Origin: an uncultured Lachnospiraceae bacterium
Lineage (GTDB): Bacteria > Bacillota > Clostridia > Lachnospirales > Lachnospiraceae
Direction of reading: 5' to 3'
Assembly: GCA_934317845.1 (NCBI GenBank)
Contig: CAKRES010000003.1
Coordinates: 62,001 to 126,000, forward strand
Length of the DNA: 64,000 nucleotides
The notes under the pieces: model-generated
The model's input: only the letters and a program-made list of their open reading frames with translations
Told to the model about the DNA's origin: nothing
Database searches by the model: none
Part shown: positions 7,457 through 16,389 of the stretch, in pieces
Layout: each line of letters starts with the position of its first letter
Position numbering within the stretch: position 1 is the stretch's first letter
Position numbers and translations under genes: made by a program

Positions 7457-9220
7457 ATGGAAGAAATTATGAAAGCAGTCGACAGTGAAGTGTTCGGCGT
7501 CTGGTTCCTGATTGGAGCCGCGTTGGTGTTCTGGATGCAGGCTGGATTTGCTATGGTAGAGGCAGGTTTTACCAGAGCGAAGAACGCCGGTAACATCATT
7601 ATGAAGAACCTGATGGACTTTTGTATCGGTACTGTTGTATTTATTTTAATCGGTTTTAGTTTATTATTAGGTGAAGATTTAGTTGGATTTATTGGAAAGC
7701 CGGGATTTGATATTTTTACCGCATACGGTGACTTTAACTGGTCTTCCTTCGTATTTAACTTAGTATTCTGTGCCACTACAGCAACAATCGTATCTGGTGC
7801 CATGGCAGAGCGTACCAAGTTCTTATCCTACTGTATTTACTCCGCAGTCATTTCCGCATTGATCTATCCGATCGAGGCACACTGGATCTGGGGCGGCGGC
7901 TGGTTAGCACAGTTAGGTTTCCATGATTTTGCCGGTTCCTGTGCGATCCATATGGTCGGTGGTTTGTCTGCTTTGGTTGGTGCCAAGCTGTTAGGACCTC
8001 GTATCGGTAAGTACACAAAGAGCAAGAAGGACGGAAGCATCAAGGTAAATGCGATTCCTGGACATAACTTAACGATCGGTGCCCTCGGTGTATTTATCTT
8101 ATGGCTTGGCTGGTATGGATTCAACGGTGCTGCAGCAACCAGTATTTCACAGCTCGGTTCCATTTTCGTTACAACGACTATCGCTCCTGCAGTTGCTACC
8201 GTATCTTGTATGATCTTTACCTGGTTACGATATGGTAAGCCGGATGTATCTATGTGTCTGAATGCTTCCTTAGCAGGTTTGGTTGCGATCACAGCTCCTT
8301 GTGACAGTGTAGATGCGTTAGGTGCGATCATCATTGGTGCGATCGCCGGTGTATTAGTAGTATTCGGCGTATGGTTCTTAGATTATGTACTTCGTATTGA
8401 TGATCCGGTTGGTGCAGTTGCAGTTCATTGCTTTAACGGTATCTTTGGTACGATCGCTGTTGGACTTTTCTCTAATCCGGAAGTTCCTGGTTATTCCTTA
8501 GCAGATAAGGATGGCAATCAGTTAGCTGGTCTGTTCTACGGTGGTGGATTTAAGCTGTTAGGACTTCAGTTATTAGGTTTTATTACCGTTGCTGCATGGG
8601 CAGTGATCACAATGATCATTGTATTCTCTATCATTAAGGCAACCGTTGGTCTTCGTGTCAGTGAAGAAGAAGAGATCATAGGTCTGGATGCTTGTGAGCA
8701 TGGCCTGGAAAATGCTTACGCTGGTATTTCACTGGGTGATACATTATCCGGCAGCGCAACACTTCCTACCTACAACACCACAGAGAAGGGTGATACCCCG
8801 ATCGATCAGGCAATTCCGGTTCAGGTACTCGAAGGAACCGGCAGTGTGGCATCCGATGTCAAGCTTTCTAAGGTGGACATCATCTGTAAGCAGAATAAGT
8901 TCGAGGAATTAAAGGATGCGTTAAATGAGATCGGAGTATCCGGTATCACTGTAACGCAGGTACTTGGATGTGGTACACAGAAAGGTAATACCAAGAAGTA
9001 TTATCGTGGTGTTGCGATCGACATGGTACTGCTTCCAAAGGTAAAAGTAGAAGTAATTGTCAGCAAGGTGCCGGTGGCAGAGGTGGTAAAGGCTGCAAAG
9101 ACAGCATTGTATACCGGCAACATCGGAGATGGTAAGATCTTTATTTTCGACGTAGAAAATGTGGTAAAGGTTCGTACCGGAGAAGAAGGTTATGCCGCAC
9201 TTCAGGATGCAGAAGCATAG
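7457..9220 (+). CDS. amt: Ammonium transporter fused to a C-terminal PII signalling domain
   Basis: Conducts ammonium across the membrane. Residues ~10-415 are an Amt channel with eleven expected helices (FWMQAGFAMVEAGFTRAKN, IEAHWIWGGGWL, HMVGGLSALVGA, AVHCFNGIFGT, including the pore His pair region). After a ~55-residue linker, residues ~470-587 are a full PII domain: KVDIICKQNKFEELKDAL, the T-loop GTQKGNTKKYYRGVA, the B-loop YTGNIGDGKIFIFDV and VRTGEEG. In free PII the uridylylated Tyr sits in RGAEY; here the segment is RGVAI, so that modification site is absent while the ATP-binding B-loop is kept. The start at 7457 follows GGAGG. A perfect terminator follows the gene. Confidence 0.96.
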   Translation: MEEIMKAVDSEVFGVWFLIGAALVFWMQAGFAMVEAGFTRAKNAGNIIMKNLMDFCIGTVVFILIGFSLLLGEDLVGFIGKPGFDIFTAYGDFNWSSFVFNLVFCATTATIVSGAMAERTKFLSYCIYSAVISALIYPIEAHWIWGGGWLAQLGFHDFAGSCAIHMVGGLSALVGAKLLGPRIGKYTKSKKDGSIKVNAIPGHNLTIGALGVFILWLGWYGFNGAAATSISQLGSIFVTTTIAPAVATVSCMIFTWLRYGKPDVSMCLNASLAGLVAITAPCDSVDALGAIIIGAIAGVLVVFGVWFLDYVLRIDDPVGAVAVHCFNGIFGTIAVGLFSNPEVPGYSLADKDGNQLAGLFYGGGFKLLGLQLLGFITVAAWAVITMIIVFSIIKATVGLRVSEEEEIIGLDACEHGLENAYAGISLGDTLSGSATLPTYNTTEKGDTPIDQAIPVQVLEGTGSVASDVKLSKVDIICKQNKFEELKDALNEIGVSGITVTQVLGCGTQKGNTKKYYRGVAIDMVLLPKVKVEVIVSKVPVAEVVKAAKTALYTGNIGDGKIFIFDVENVVKVRTGEEGYAALQDAEA

Positions 9221-9269
9221 GAAGGACGGATTGACCATATAGGCTTGCAAAGAAGGACAGAAGAAGAAA

Positions 9270-9307
9270 AACACCCCGTAAAACCAAGCGTTTTACGGGG
9301 TGTTTTT
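9270..9307 (+). terminator. Intrinsic terminator after amt
   Basis: ACACCCCGTAAAAC (9271-9284) pairs with GTTTTACGGGGTGT (9289-9302) across a short loop, followed by a run of T. Confidence 0.95.
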
Positions 9308-9445
9308 TGTCTACCATATCTTGTGTTAAAATGCAAGTGGTATTTTTGCACAAAAAAAATAATTTGAATATTTTTTTGCAGGAAAAAGCAGGAAAATAGC
9401 ACCTTCCTACAGCCTTTTGTATAAATGTCACAAAAATAAAACTAT

Positions 9446-9493
9446 CCACAACATCTAGACACGGAAGAGAGAAAGTGCTACTATATATTGGTA
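9446..9493 (+). promoter_or_regulatory. Paired NrdR boxes over the nrdDG promoter
   Basis: Two imperfect matches to the NrdR-box consensus ACACWATATATNGWGT: CCACAACATCTAGACA (9446-9461) and CTACTATATATTGGTA (9478-9493), about 11 of 16 each, with starts exactly 32 bases (three helical turns) apart as is typical of NrdR sites. A promoter TAGACA - 17 bases - TACTAT (9456-9484) lies under both boxes, so NrdR binding would block RNA polymerase when dATP is abundant. Confidence 0.65.
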
Positions 9494-9518
9494 CGGAAGA
9501 GAAACCATAAATTGCAAC

Positions 9519-9568
9519 AAAAAGCCTTGATTTTATTGCGGTCATTACAATGGAAAGCGGGCTTTTTT
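9519..9568 (+). terminator. Terminator-like hairpin in the nrdD leader
   Basis: AAAAGCC (about 9519-9525) pairs with GGCTTTT (9560-9566), followed by more T. It lies some 30 bases after the expected transcription start and 110 bases before nrdD, so it would have to be read through. It may be an attenuator; alternatively a second promoter downstream drives nrdD. Confidence 0.5.
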
Positions 9569-9676
9569 TCACGCTTATGGGTAAGCTGGGAAAAAATATA
9601 AAAAAACAGGGTACACTATATCTGGTAGGATACTGCCTGATAAAACACAAGGAAAGAAAAGGGAAGGAACGTTGCT

Positions 9677-11863
9677 ATGAAGATCATCAAGAGAAATGGT
9701 ACAGAGGTAATATTTGATATCAATAAGATTAAAAATGCCATTCGAAAGGCCAATAAGGAAGTGGAGGGCTTAGATAAGCTTTCAGAGGAGGCGATTGATG
9801 AGGTTTCGAGTAACGTCGAGCATGCCTGTTTGAATATGAACCGCTGTCCGAACGTGGAGGAGATTCAGGATCTGGTAGAGAACCAGTTGATGAACCGTCA
9901 CGCATTCAAGCTTGCCAGAACTTATATCACATATCGTTACCGCCGGGCATTAGTGCGTCAGTCTAACACCACAGATGAGCAGATCATGAGTCTGATCGAG
10001 TGTGACAACGAGGAAGTAAAACAGGAAAATTCCAACAAAAATCCAATTGTAAATAGCGTACAGCGTGACTATATGGCAGGAGAAGTGAGTAAGGACATCA
10101 GCAGCCGGCTGTTACTTCCGCCGGAGATCGTAGAGGCACATAAGAGCGGTATCATCCATTTTCATGACATGGATTATTTCGCACAGCATATGCACAACTG
10201 CTGTCTGGTTAATCTGGAAGATATGCTGCAGAATGGTACAGTCATCAGTGAAACGATGATCGAAACACCACACAGTTTTTCTACCGCATGTAATATTGCC
10301 ACACAGAGTATTGCACAGATTGCAAGCTCCCAGTATGGCGGACAGAGCATCAGTCTGTCACATCTGGCACCATTTGTGGATGTCAGCCGTCAGAAGTATC
10401 GTAAAGAGGTGGCAAAAGAGTTTGAAAAAGCAGGCATTGAAACGACCGAGGAGAAGATATTTGAGATTGCAGAAATGCGTGTTATGGATGAGATCGAACG
10501 CGGTGTGCAGATGATCCAGTATCAGGTGATCACGTTGATGACGACCAACGGGCAGGCACCATTTGTTACGGTATTTATGTATTTAAATGAAGTAGAGGAC
10601 GGACGGACGAAGGACGATCTTGCACTTATTACCGAGGAAGTATTAAAACAGCGGATCCAGGGCGTCAAGAATGAGAAAGGTGTCTGGATCACTCCGGCAT
10701 TTCCAAAGCTCATCTACGTCTTAGAAGAAGACAATATAAAAGAAGGAAGCAAATATTTTTATCTGACGAAGCTTGCTGCGGAGTGTACCGCCAAGCGTAT
10801 GGTGCCGGATTATATTTCCGAGAAGGTAATGAAGCAGTTGAAACAGGATAATTGCTATCCATGTATGGGATGTCGTTCCTTCTTGACCGTATACAAGGAT
10901 GAAAATGACAAATTTAAGTTCTACGGCCGTTTCAATCAGGGTGTGGTAACGATCAATCTGGTTGATGTTGCATGCTCTTCCCATGGGGACGAGAAGAAGT
11001 TCTGGGAGATCTTTGATGAACGCCTGATGCTTTGCAAGGAAGCATTGATGTGTCGTCATAACCGTCTGCTTGGTACTCCTTCTGACGTGGCACCGATTCT
11101 CTGGCAGAATGGTGCACTGGCGCGGTTAAAGAAAGGGGAGACGATCGACAAGCTGTTATATGGCGGCTATTCTACCATTTCACTGGGGTATGCAGGTCTT
11201 TGTGAATGTGTCCGCTATATGAAGGGTGTTTCCCACACAGATCCAAAGGGAACTCCATTTGCTCTGGAAGTAATGCAGCACATGAATGATATGTGTCGCC
11301 GCTGGGCGGAGGAGACCAATATTGACTTCAGTTTATATGGTACGCCGCTGGAGAGTACAACTTACAAATTTGCCAAATGTTTACAGAAACGTTTTGGTAT
11401 TATTCCGGGTGTTACGGACAAGAATTATATTACGAACAGTTATCATGTTCATGTGACCGAGAACATTGATGCTTTTGAAAAACTGAAATTTGAATCACAG
11501 TTTCAGGCATTGTCACCGGGTGGTGCGATCAGCTATGTAGAAGTACCTAATATGACAGACAATCTGGATGCGGTCATCACCGTGATGCAGTTTATCTACG
11601 ATAATATCATGTATGCAGAGCTGAATACCAAGAGTGATTACTGTCAGGAATGTGGTTATACCGGACAGATCCAGATCATTACCGATGAGGATGGCAAGCT
11701 GATCTGGGAGTGTCCAAACTGCGGAAACCGGAATCAGGATAAGATGAATGTAGCCAGAAGAACCTGTGGGTATATTGGTACCCAGTTCTGGAATCAGGGA
11801 CGTACACAGGAGATCAAAGAGCGTGTCTTACATTTATCAACGGGAACATTTTCGGAGGAGTAA
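9677..11863 (+). CDS. nrdD: Anaerobic (class III) ribonucleoside-triphosphate reductase
   Basis: Reduces ribonucleoside triphosphates to deoxy forms using a glycyl radical, supplying dNTPs without oxygen. The protein is 728 residues. Residues 1-95 are an ATP-cone allosteric domain (KIIKRNGTEVIFDINKIKNAI). The barrel contains the substrate-radical Cys region HNCCLVNLEDML and PCMGCRSFL. The C-terminus has the structural zinc site C-x2-C...C-x2-C (CQECGYTG and CPNCGNR) and the radical loop RRTCGYIG, with the radical expected at Gly698. The gene precedes its activase by 2 bases. NrdR boxes upstream suggest repression by dATP-loaded NrdR. Confidence 0.98.
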   Translation: MKIIKRNGTEVIFDINKIKNAIRKANKEVEGLDKLSEEAIDEVSSNVEHACLNMNRCPNVEEIQDLVENQLMNRHAFKLARTYITYRYRRALVRQSNTTDEQIMSLIECDNEEVKQENSNKNPIVNSVQRDYMAGEVSKDISSRLLLPPEIVEAHKSGIIHFHDMDYFAQHMHNCCLVNLEDMLQNGTVISETMIETPHSFSTACNIATQSIAQIASSQYGGQSISLSHLAPFVDVSRQKYRKEVAKEFEKAGIETTEEKIFEIAEMRVMDEIERGVQMIQYQVITLMTTNGQAPFVTVFMYLNEVEDGRTKDDLALITEEVLKQRIQGVKNEKGVWITPAFPKLIYVLEEDNIKEGSKYFYLTKLAAECTAKRMVPDYISEKVMKQLKQDNCYPCMGCRSFLTVYKDENDKFKFYGRFNQGVVTINLVDVACSSHGDEKKFWEIFDERLMLCKEALMCRHNRLLGTPSDVAPILWQNGALARLKKGETIDKLLYGGYSTISLGYAGLCECVRYMKGVSHTDPKGTPFALEVMQHMNDMCRRWAEETNIDFSLYGTPLESTTYKFAKCLQKRFGIIPGVTDKNYITNSYHVHVTENIDAFEKLKFESQFQALSPGGAISYVEVPNMTDNLDAVITVMQFIYDNIMYAELNTKSDYCQECGYTGQIQIITDEDGKLIWECPNCGNRNQDKMNVARRTCGYIGTQFWNQGRTQEIKERVLHLSTGTFSEE

Positions 11864-11865
11864 TT

Positions 11866-12393
11866 ATGCATGTAGGGGAAATACTGGTAGCGGACTGCGC
11901 AAACGGACCGGGCGTACGGGTGAGCGTTTTTGTATCGGGCTGCACGAACTGCTGTGAAGGATGTTTTCAGCCGCAGACATGGGATTTTACCTATGGCAGA
12001 TTCTATGATAAGAAAATGGAAGACTACATTATAGAAGAGTTATCCAAAAGTCATTATCAGGGGCTTACTATTTTAGGCGGTGAACCATTTGAACCGAGTA
12101 ACCAGAAAGAGCTGATCCATTTGATCCGGCGCGTGCGGGAAGAATTGCCTGACCGTAATATCTGGATGTACACCGGATTTACCTATGATAAGGATCTGTG
12201 TCCGGGAGGACGAAAGTACACAAAACAGACCGATGCTATATTAGACGAGATCGATGTGTTGGTCGATGGACGGTTTGAACAGGCCAAAAGAGATCTGATG
12301 TTAAAGTACCGTGGTTCATCCAATCAACGCATCATTGATATGAAACAGACAAGAAAGCAGGGCGAGGTCGTTTTATCGCCATTGAACAATTAA
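11866..12393 (+). CDS. nrdG: Anaerobic ribonucleotide reductase activating enzyme (radical SAM)
   Basis: Installs the glycyl radical on NrdD using SAM and a [4Fe-4S] cluster. The protein is 175 residues. The cluster motif C-x3-C-x2-C is present as GCTNCCEGCFQPQTWDF, with the conserved W-D-F after it, and the SAM-binding GGE motif appears as ILGGEPFEP. The start ATG is 2 bases after the nrdD stop, with GGAGGAG within the end of nrdD, so the two are translated together. A terminator follows. Confidence 0.97.
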   Translation: MHVGEILVADCANGPGVRVSVFVSGCTNCCEGCFQPQTWDFTYGRFYDKKMEDYIIEELSKSHYQGLTILGGEPFEPSNQKELIHLIRRVREELPDRNIWMYTGFTYDKDLCPGGRKYTKQTDAILDEIDVLVDGRFEQAKRDLMLKYRGSSNQRIIDMKQTRKQGEVVLSPLNN

Positions 12394-12404
12394 ACGAATG
12401 ATAT

Positions 12405-12430
12405 GGGGCTGTTGAAAAACAGTCCTTTTT
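12405..12430 (+). terminator. Intrinsic terminator after nrdG
   Basis: GGGGCTGTT (12405-12413) pairs with AACAGTCC (12418-12425), with one G-U, followed by five T. Confidence 0.8.
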
Positions 12431-12531
12431 CGATTTTCAGGCAGTCATATGGTTACATTAAAAATGGAATCGACCGGATAGATGCCGGTTATTTGTAATG
12501 GGAATTTAATAGGAAATTCATATTTTTTTAA

Positions 12532-12560
12532 TTGTATTTCTGACATCCCTGCATTATAAT
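12532..12560 (+). promoter_or_regulatory. Promoter of the O-acetylation operon
   Basis: TTGTAT (12532-12537), a 17-base spacer and a consensus TATAAT (12555-12560), 58 bases upstream of the MBOAT start. Confidence 0.75.
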
Positions 12561-12618
12561 GATGTCTGTTGAAATTCTGCTAATACAGAAAATAAAGCTG
12601 TTCCAGGGGGATAACACT

Positions 12619-14040
12619 ATGGTTTTTTCAAGTTTAGAGTTTTTATTCCGGTTTTTGCCACTGATGATGCTCGCATATTTTGTGACACCGGAGAGATATA
12701 GAAACGTAACATTATTGATCGGAAGCTTAGCATTTTACGCATATGGAGAACCAATCTACATTCTTTTGATGGTGGCTTCCATTGTGATCAATCATGTTTT
12801 AGCAAGGAAGATCTATCATTATTACAAAGCGGAAGAGCGCAGTGGGTGGAATCTGGCATATAAACGCCGTCGTGCGCTGCTGCTTGCCCTTATATTTGAT
12901 CTTGGTGCACTGTTCATTTTTAAGTATCTGGATTTTTTTATCCGGATCATCAATGGAATCACGCCGCTTTCAATTCCGGAAGTATCGTTGACACTCCCTT
13001 TGGGAATCAGCTTTTATACGTTCCAGATCATTTCCTATGTGATCGATGTTTATAGAAGAACCTATCGGGCAAGTGAGAGCTTTGTCAATTTTGCTACCTA
13101 TGTGTGCATGTTCCCACAGTTGATCGCAGGTCCGATCGTGAATTTTAGTGAAGTAAGTGAGCAGATGAAGAGTCGACGGATCAACCTGCGTGGCATTGAA
13201 TGGGGAATGTCTATTTTTATTCTGGGCTTAACTTATAAGGTACTACTTGCCAATAAGATTGCCTCTCTCTGGAACGATGTACAGACGGTTGGCGTACTTG
13301 GAATCAATACACCGACCGCATGGCTTGGTTCGTGGGGATATTCCATGCAGATCTTTTTTGATTTCTTTGGATATTCTTTAATGGCGATCGGCCTGGGACG
13401 CATTTTGGGATTTAATTTTCCGGTGAACTTTATCAATCCGTATTGTGCCGTTTCTGCCACAGAATTTTGGAGAAAATGGCATGTTACGCTCGGACGTTGG
13501 TTCCGTGAATATGTTTATATTCCGCTTGGAGGTAATCGAAAGGGTAAAAGCCGGATGATATTTAATATGTTTATTGTCTGGTTTTTAACCGGTTTCTGGC
13601 ATGGGGCAGACTGGAATTTCATTCTATGGGGATTATTCTTCTTTGTATTTTTAATGCTGGAAAAACTGATCTATTTGAAAACGTTGGAAAAGCATCGTAT
13701 TCTGGGACATATTTATATGTTGATCCTGATTCCGGTGTCGTGGACGATTTTTAATATAAGCGATCTTGCTGCACTTTCCAAATATTTGTGCCGGATGTTT
13801 TTTATTCCGCTCAAAGGTTCTGTAGTGGTTGATGGCATGGGAAAATTTATGAGTTTATTTGGAACGTACTGGTGGCTGCTTATGATCTGTGCGATCTGTG
13901 CTACACCTCTTCCGATGAAACTATTAAAGAAGTATTATCGAAATGGTATTGTTAAGGTGATCTTATTTGCATTATTCTGGTTCAGTGTTTATCAGATCAG
14001 TCTTGGAGGAAACAATCCATTCCTTTACTTTCGGTTTTAG
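12619..14040 (+). CDS. MBOAT-family O-acyltransferase (AlgI/DltB-like)
   Basis: Membrane enzyme expected to pass an acyl group, usually acetyl, across the membrane to a cell-surface glycan. The protein is 473 residues with about 11-12 hydrophobic segments. The hallmark catalytic His is in FLTGFWHGADWNFILWG; the preceding re-entrant region ATEFWRKWHVTLGRWFREYVY carries the conserved W-x-R-W-H-x-T/S-L motif. The start at 12619 (MVFSSLEFLF) follows AGGGGG. It is coupled to the SGNH gene 11 bases downstream, the standard acceptor partner. The exact polymer (peptidoglycan, teichoic acid or exopolysaccharide) is not deducible; no dltA, dltC or alginate genes are nearby. Confidence 0.93.
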   Translation: MVFSSLEFLFRFLPLMMLAYFVTPERYRNVTLLIGSLAFYAYGEPIYILLMVASIVINHVLARKIYHYYKAEERSGWNLAYKRRRALLLALIFDLGALFIFKYLDFFIRIINGITPLSIPEVSLTLPLGISFYTFQIISYVIDVYRRTYRASESFVNFATYVCMFPQLIAGPIVNFSEVSEQMKSRRINLRGIEWGMSIFILGLTYKVLLANKIASLWNDVQTVGVLGINTPTAWLGSWGYSMQIFFDFFGYSLMAIGLGRILGFNFPVNFINPYCAVSATEFWRKWHVTLGRWFREYVYIPLGGNRKGKSRMIFNMFIVWFLTGFWHGADWNFILWGLFFFVFLMLEKLIYLKTLEKHRILGHIYMLILIPVSWTIFNISDLAALSKYLCRMFFIPLKGSVVVDGMGKFMSLFGTYWWLLMICAICATPLPMKLLKKYYRNGIVKVILFALFWFSVYQISLGGNNPFLYFRF

Positions 14041-14051
14041 GAGGCGAAATC

Positions 14052-15077
14052 ATGAAAAAAATATTTCATTTTATAAAAGAATGCCCTTTGGTTGCAGGAA
14101 TCATAGCAGCTTCGCTGGTGCTTGTAATTGTTTCGTTTTTGGGCGTAGCACTGGGGAAATATCCTTTCTACGTGAGTATCTCTCATCCCCAGTTTGTATC
14201 TATTCTTAATAAAAATGATACGAAACCGTTGAAACACGATACGGTAGCCAAAAGAGAGCCGGTGAAAAAGAAACCTTCGAAAGAAGATAAAGTCACCGCA
14301 TCCAAGGATGCAGTGGATGCTTCTTCAGATGCTTCTTCGGATGCTTCCTCCGATGCACAGGTAACGGCAAAGCAGGAGCGTCCGACACAATATAAAACTA
14401 TTCCGAAAGCCAAAGCACGTTCTGCGTATTATGAGGACAATGACCGTCTGGCACTGACTACGGATTATCCATATGTTACGGTGACAGACAGCTATTTTGA
14501 TGATGCAGTATTTATTGGGGATTCCCGTGTGGCGGGACTGCATGATTACAGTGGGCTGAAAAATACTGATTTTCTTTATAAGGAAGGAATATCTGTTTTT
14601 GATCTTTTGAAAGAGAAAATGGATAATAAAAAAACAGTGCAGGAAGCGTTGACCAGTAAGCAGTATAAAAAGATATTTTTAATGATCGGGGTGAACGAGC
14701 TTGGACGGGGGTATGCAAGCGATTATTTTGACAAATACAAGGAAGTTGTGGAGCAGCTCCATGCATGGCAGCCGGATGCAGTTGTATTTATTATGGGTAT
14801 GATGCATGTATCGACGAAATATTCCAATGATAGTGATGTGTTCAACAATGACAATGTCAACTGTAGAAATGCAATGGTAGCAGAGCTTGCTAATGGAATC
14901 GATACATTCTATCTGGATATGAATGAGGCTGTCGATGATGAAAAAGGCGGCTTAAAGAGTGAATACACCTGGGATGGTATTCATTTAAAAGCAGAGTATT
15001 ATGGATTATGGATGGACTATATGCGTGCACATGGTCTGGAAGATGACATGTTTGAAAAACAGGGAGGACAACAATGA
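14052..15077 (+). CDS. Membrane-anchored SGNH hydrolase-type O-acetyltransferase partner
   Basis: This is a 341-residue protein with an N-terminal transmembrane anchor (residues ~14-35), then a ~80-residue linker rich in Lys, Ser, Asp and Ala containing a DASSDASSDASS repeat, then an SGNH catalytic domain. Block I is FIGDSRVAG (nucleophile Ser), block III is MIGVNELGRG (Asn) and block V is WDGIHLK (Asp-His). In such MBOAT/SGNH pairs the extracytoplasmic SGNH domain transfers the acetyl group to the glycan. It overlaps the following gene by 4 bases (ATGA). Confidence 0.88.
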   Translation: MKKIFHFIKECPLVAGIIAASLVLVIVSFLGVALGKYPFYVSISHPQFVSILNKNDTKPLKHDTVAKREPVKKKPSKEDKVTASKDAVDASSDASSDASSDAQVTAKQERPTQYKTIPKAKARSAYYEDNDRLALTTDYPYVTVTDSYFDDAVFIGDSRVAGLHDYSGLKNTDFLYKEGISVFDLLKEKMDNKKTVQEALTSKQYKKIFLMIGVNELGRGYASDYFDKYKEVVEQLHAWQPDAVVFIMGMMHVSTKYSNDSDVFNNDNVNCRNAMVAELANGIDTFYLDMNEAVDDEKGGLKSEYTWDGIHLKAEYYGLWMDYMRAHGLEDDMFEKQGGQQ

Positions 15078-16381
15078 TCAAGCAGGTAAGAACGCCGCTT
15101 CATTATAAGGATTTTCACTGTATTGATACAGCTTGTACGGATAGCTGTTGTGCCGGCTGGCAAGTGGATGTGGATGCGGTTTCCTGGGAAAAGTATAAGC
15201 AGGTAGAAGGAGAATTTGGTGCGTATATGCACTCTGTCATGGTGGAAGGCCATGACGGAGAAGAGGGGCAGTTTCGTTTGCGGGCAGACGGACGCTGCCC
15301 TTTTTTGAATGATTGCGGTCTTTGTGATATGTATACAGCGTTAGGGGAGGAGAGTCTTTGCGATACCTGTACAAATTATCCGCGTTTTATGGAAGACTAT
15401 GGAACGCTCCGAGAGGTGGGGCTTGCTTTTTCCTGTCCGGAAGCGTCCCGTCTGATCCTGTCGGATGACACACCGATGCAGTTTGTGCTGGAGGAGGCAG
15501 AAGGAGCAGCGAAAGATTCTGCGGCATATGATGTCATGTGGCGTACCAGGCATATGGGAGTGGAAGAAGAGGCTTACGTTGCAGCAGAGGATGGAGATTT
15601 TATTCTGCATCGGGAAGCGGTAGATCAGGACTATTTAGACGAACTTCTAATATGCCGGGAGACTGCCTTTTTTATTGTGCAGAACCGGAATTTTTCCATC
15701 CGGGACCGGATCGTATTGTATCTTGATTACGCGATGGTATTGCAGAATGTGATCGATCATGAGGAAGAAATCTCAGAGGTTGTAGCGCAATATCAGAAGG
15801 AGGAATGGCTATCGAAACGTCTTGCGATTTTAAAACAGGAACAGAATGAAAATGCGAAGAATCTGGAACTATATGAAGAGAGGGTACCGGAAACGGAACT
15901 GAAATACCGGTTTCTGCCGGAATATATTGCCATCTTGTATCAGGATCTGAAGCACTGCAAGCCGACGTGGAGTGGTGTTCTTTCCGAAGCGGAGGAGCTG
16001 CTTCACAAACAAAAGAGTGCAAAAGAATATGCGGCATGTTATGATACGTTTATGGAAGAGATGAAAGACAGATCTTATGAGTACGAACATCTGATGAGTT
16101 ATTTTATCTTTAAGTACTTCTTAAAGGCATATTTTGACGATGATGTATATGGAAAGGTACTGCTCAGCGTTATGGGATTTTTAGTGATCCGGGAGCTTGG
16201 GGTGTGTCAGTATGTGAAACAAAACGGTGTCTTTACCAAACAGGATCAGCAGGAGCTTTATCATTTGTACTCCAGAGAACTGGAACACTCAGAAGAGAAC
16301 TATGATCTGATCATGGATCTTTTGCACACGGAGCATATGTGTAATGGACATTATCTGATGGCATTGTTATTGGAAGGATAG
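15074..16381 (+). CDS. fliB: FliB-type flagellin lysine-N-methylase
   Basis: This is a 435-residue homologue of FliB, which methylates surface lysines of flagellin. The N-terminus has the family's cysteine constellation: CTDSCCAGW, then CPFLNDCGLCDMY and CDTCTNYPR, a likely iron-sulfur or zinc site shared with the CxxCxxCC/YkgJ superfamily. The C-terminal ~250 residues are helical. No flagellin is in the window, although rod genes lie 45 kb to the right. The gene overlaps the SGNH gene by 4 bases and sits 8 bases before the next, so it is in the same operon. Assignment is by motif and length; the substrate is inferred from the family. Confidence 0.88.
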   Translation: MIKQVRTPLHYKDFHCIDTACTDSCCAGWQVDVDAVSWEKYKQVEGEFGAYMHSVMVEGHDGEEGQFRLRADGRCPFLNDCGLCDMYTALGEESLCDTCTNYPRFMEDYGTLREVGLAFSCPEASRLILSDDTPMQFVLEEAEGAAKDSAAYDVMWRTRHMGVEEEAYVAAEDGDFILHREAVDQDYLDELLICRETAFFIVQNRNFSIRDRIVLYLDYAMVLQNVIDHEEEISEVVAQYQKEEWLSKRLAILKQEQNENAKNLELYEERVPETELKYRFLPEYIAILYQDLKHCKPTWSGVLSEAEELLHKQKSAKEYAACYDTFMEEMKDRSYEYEHLMSYFIFKYFLKAYFDDDVYGKVLLSVMGFLVIRELGVCQYVKQNGVFTKQDQQELYHLYSRELEHSEENYDLIMDLLHTEHMCNGHYLMALLLEG

Positions 16382-16389
16382 GAGGCGCA

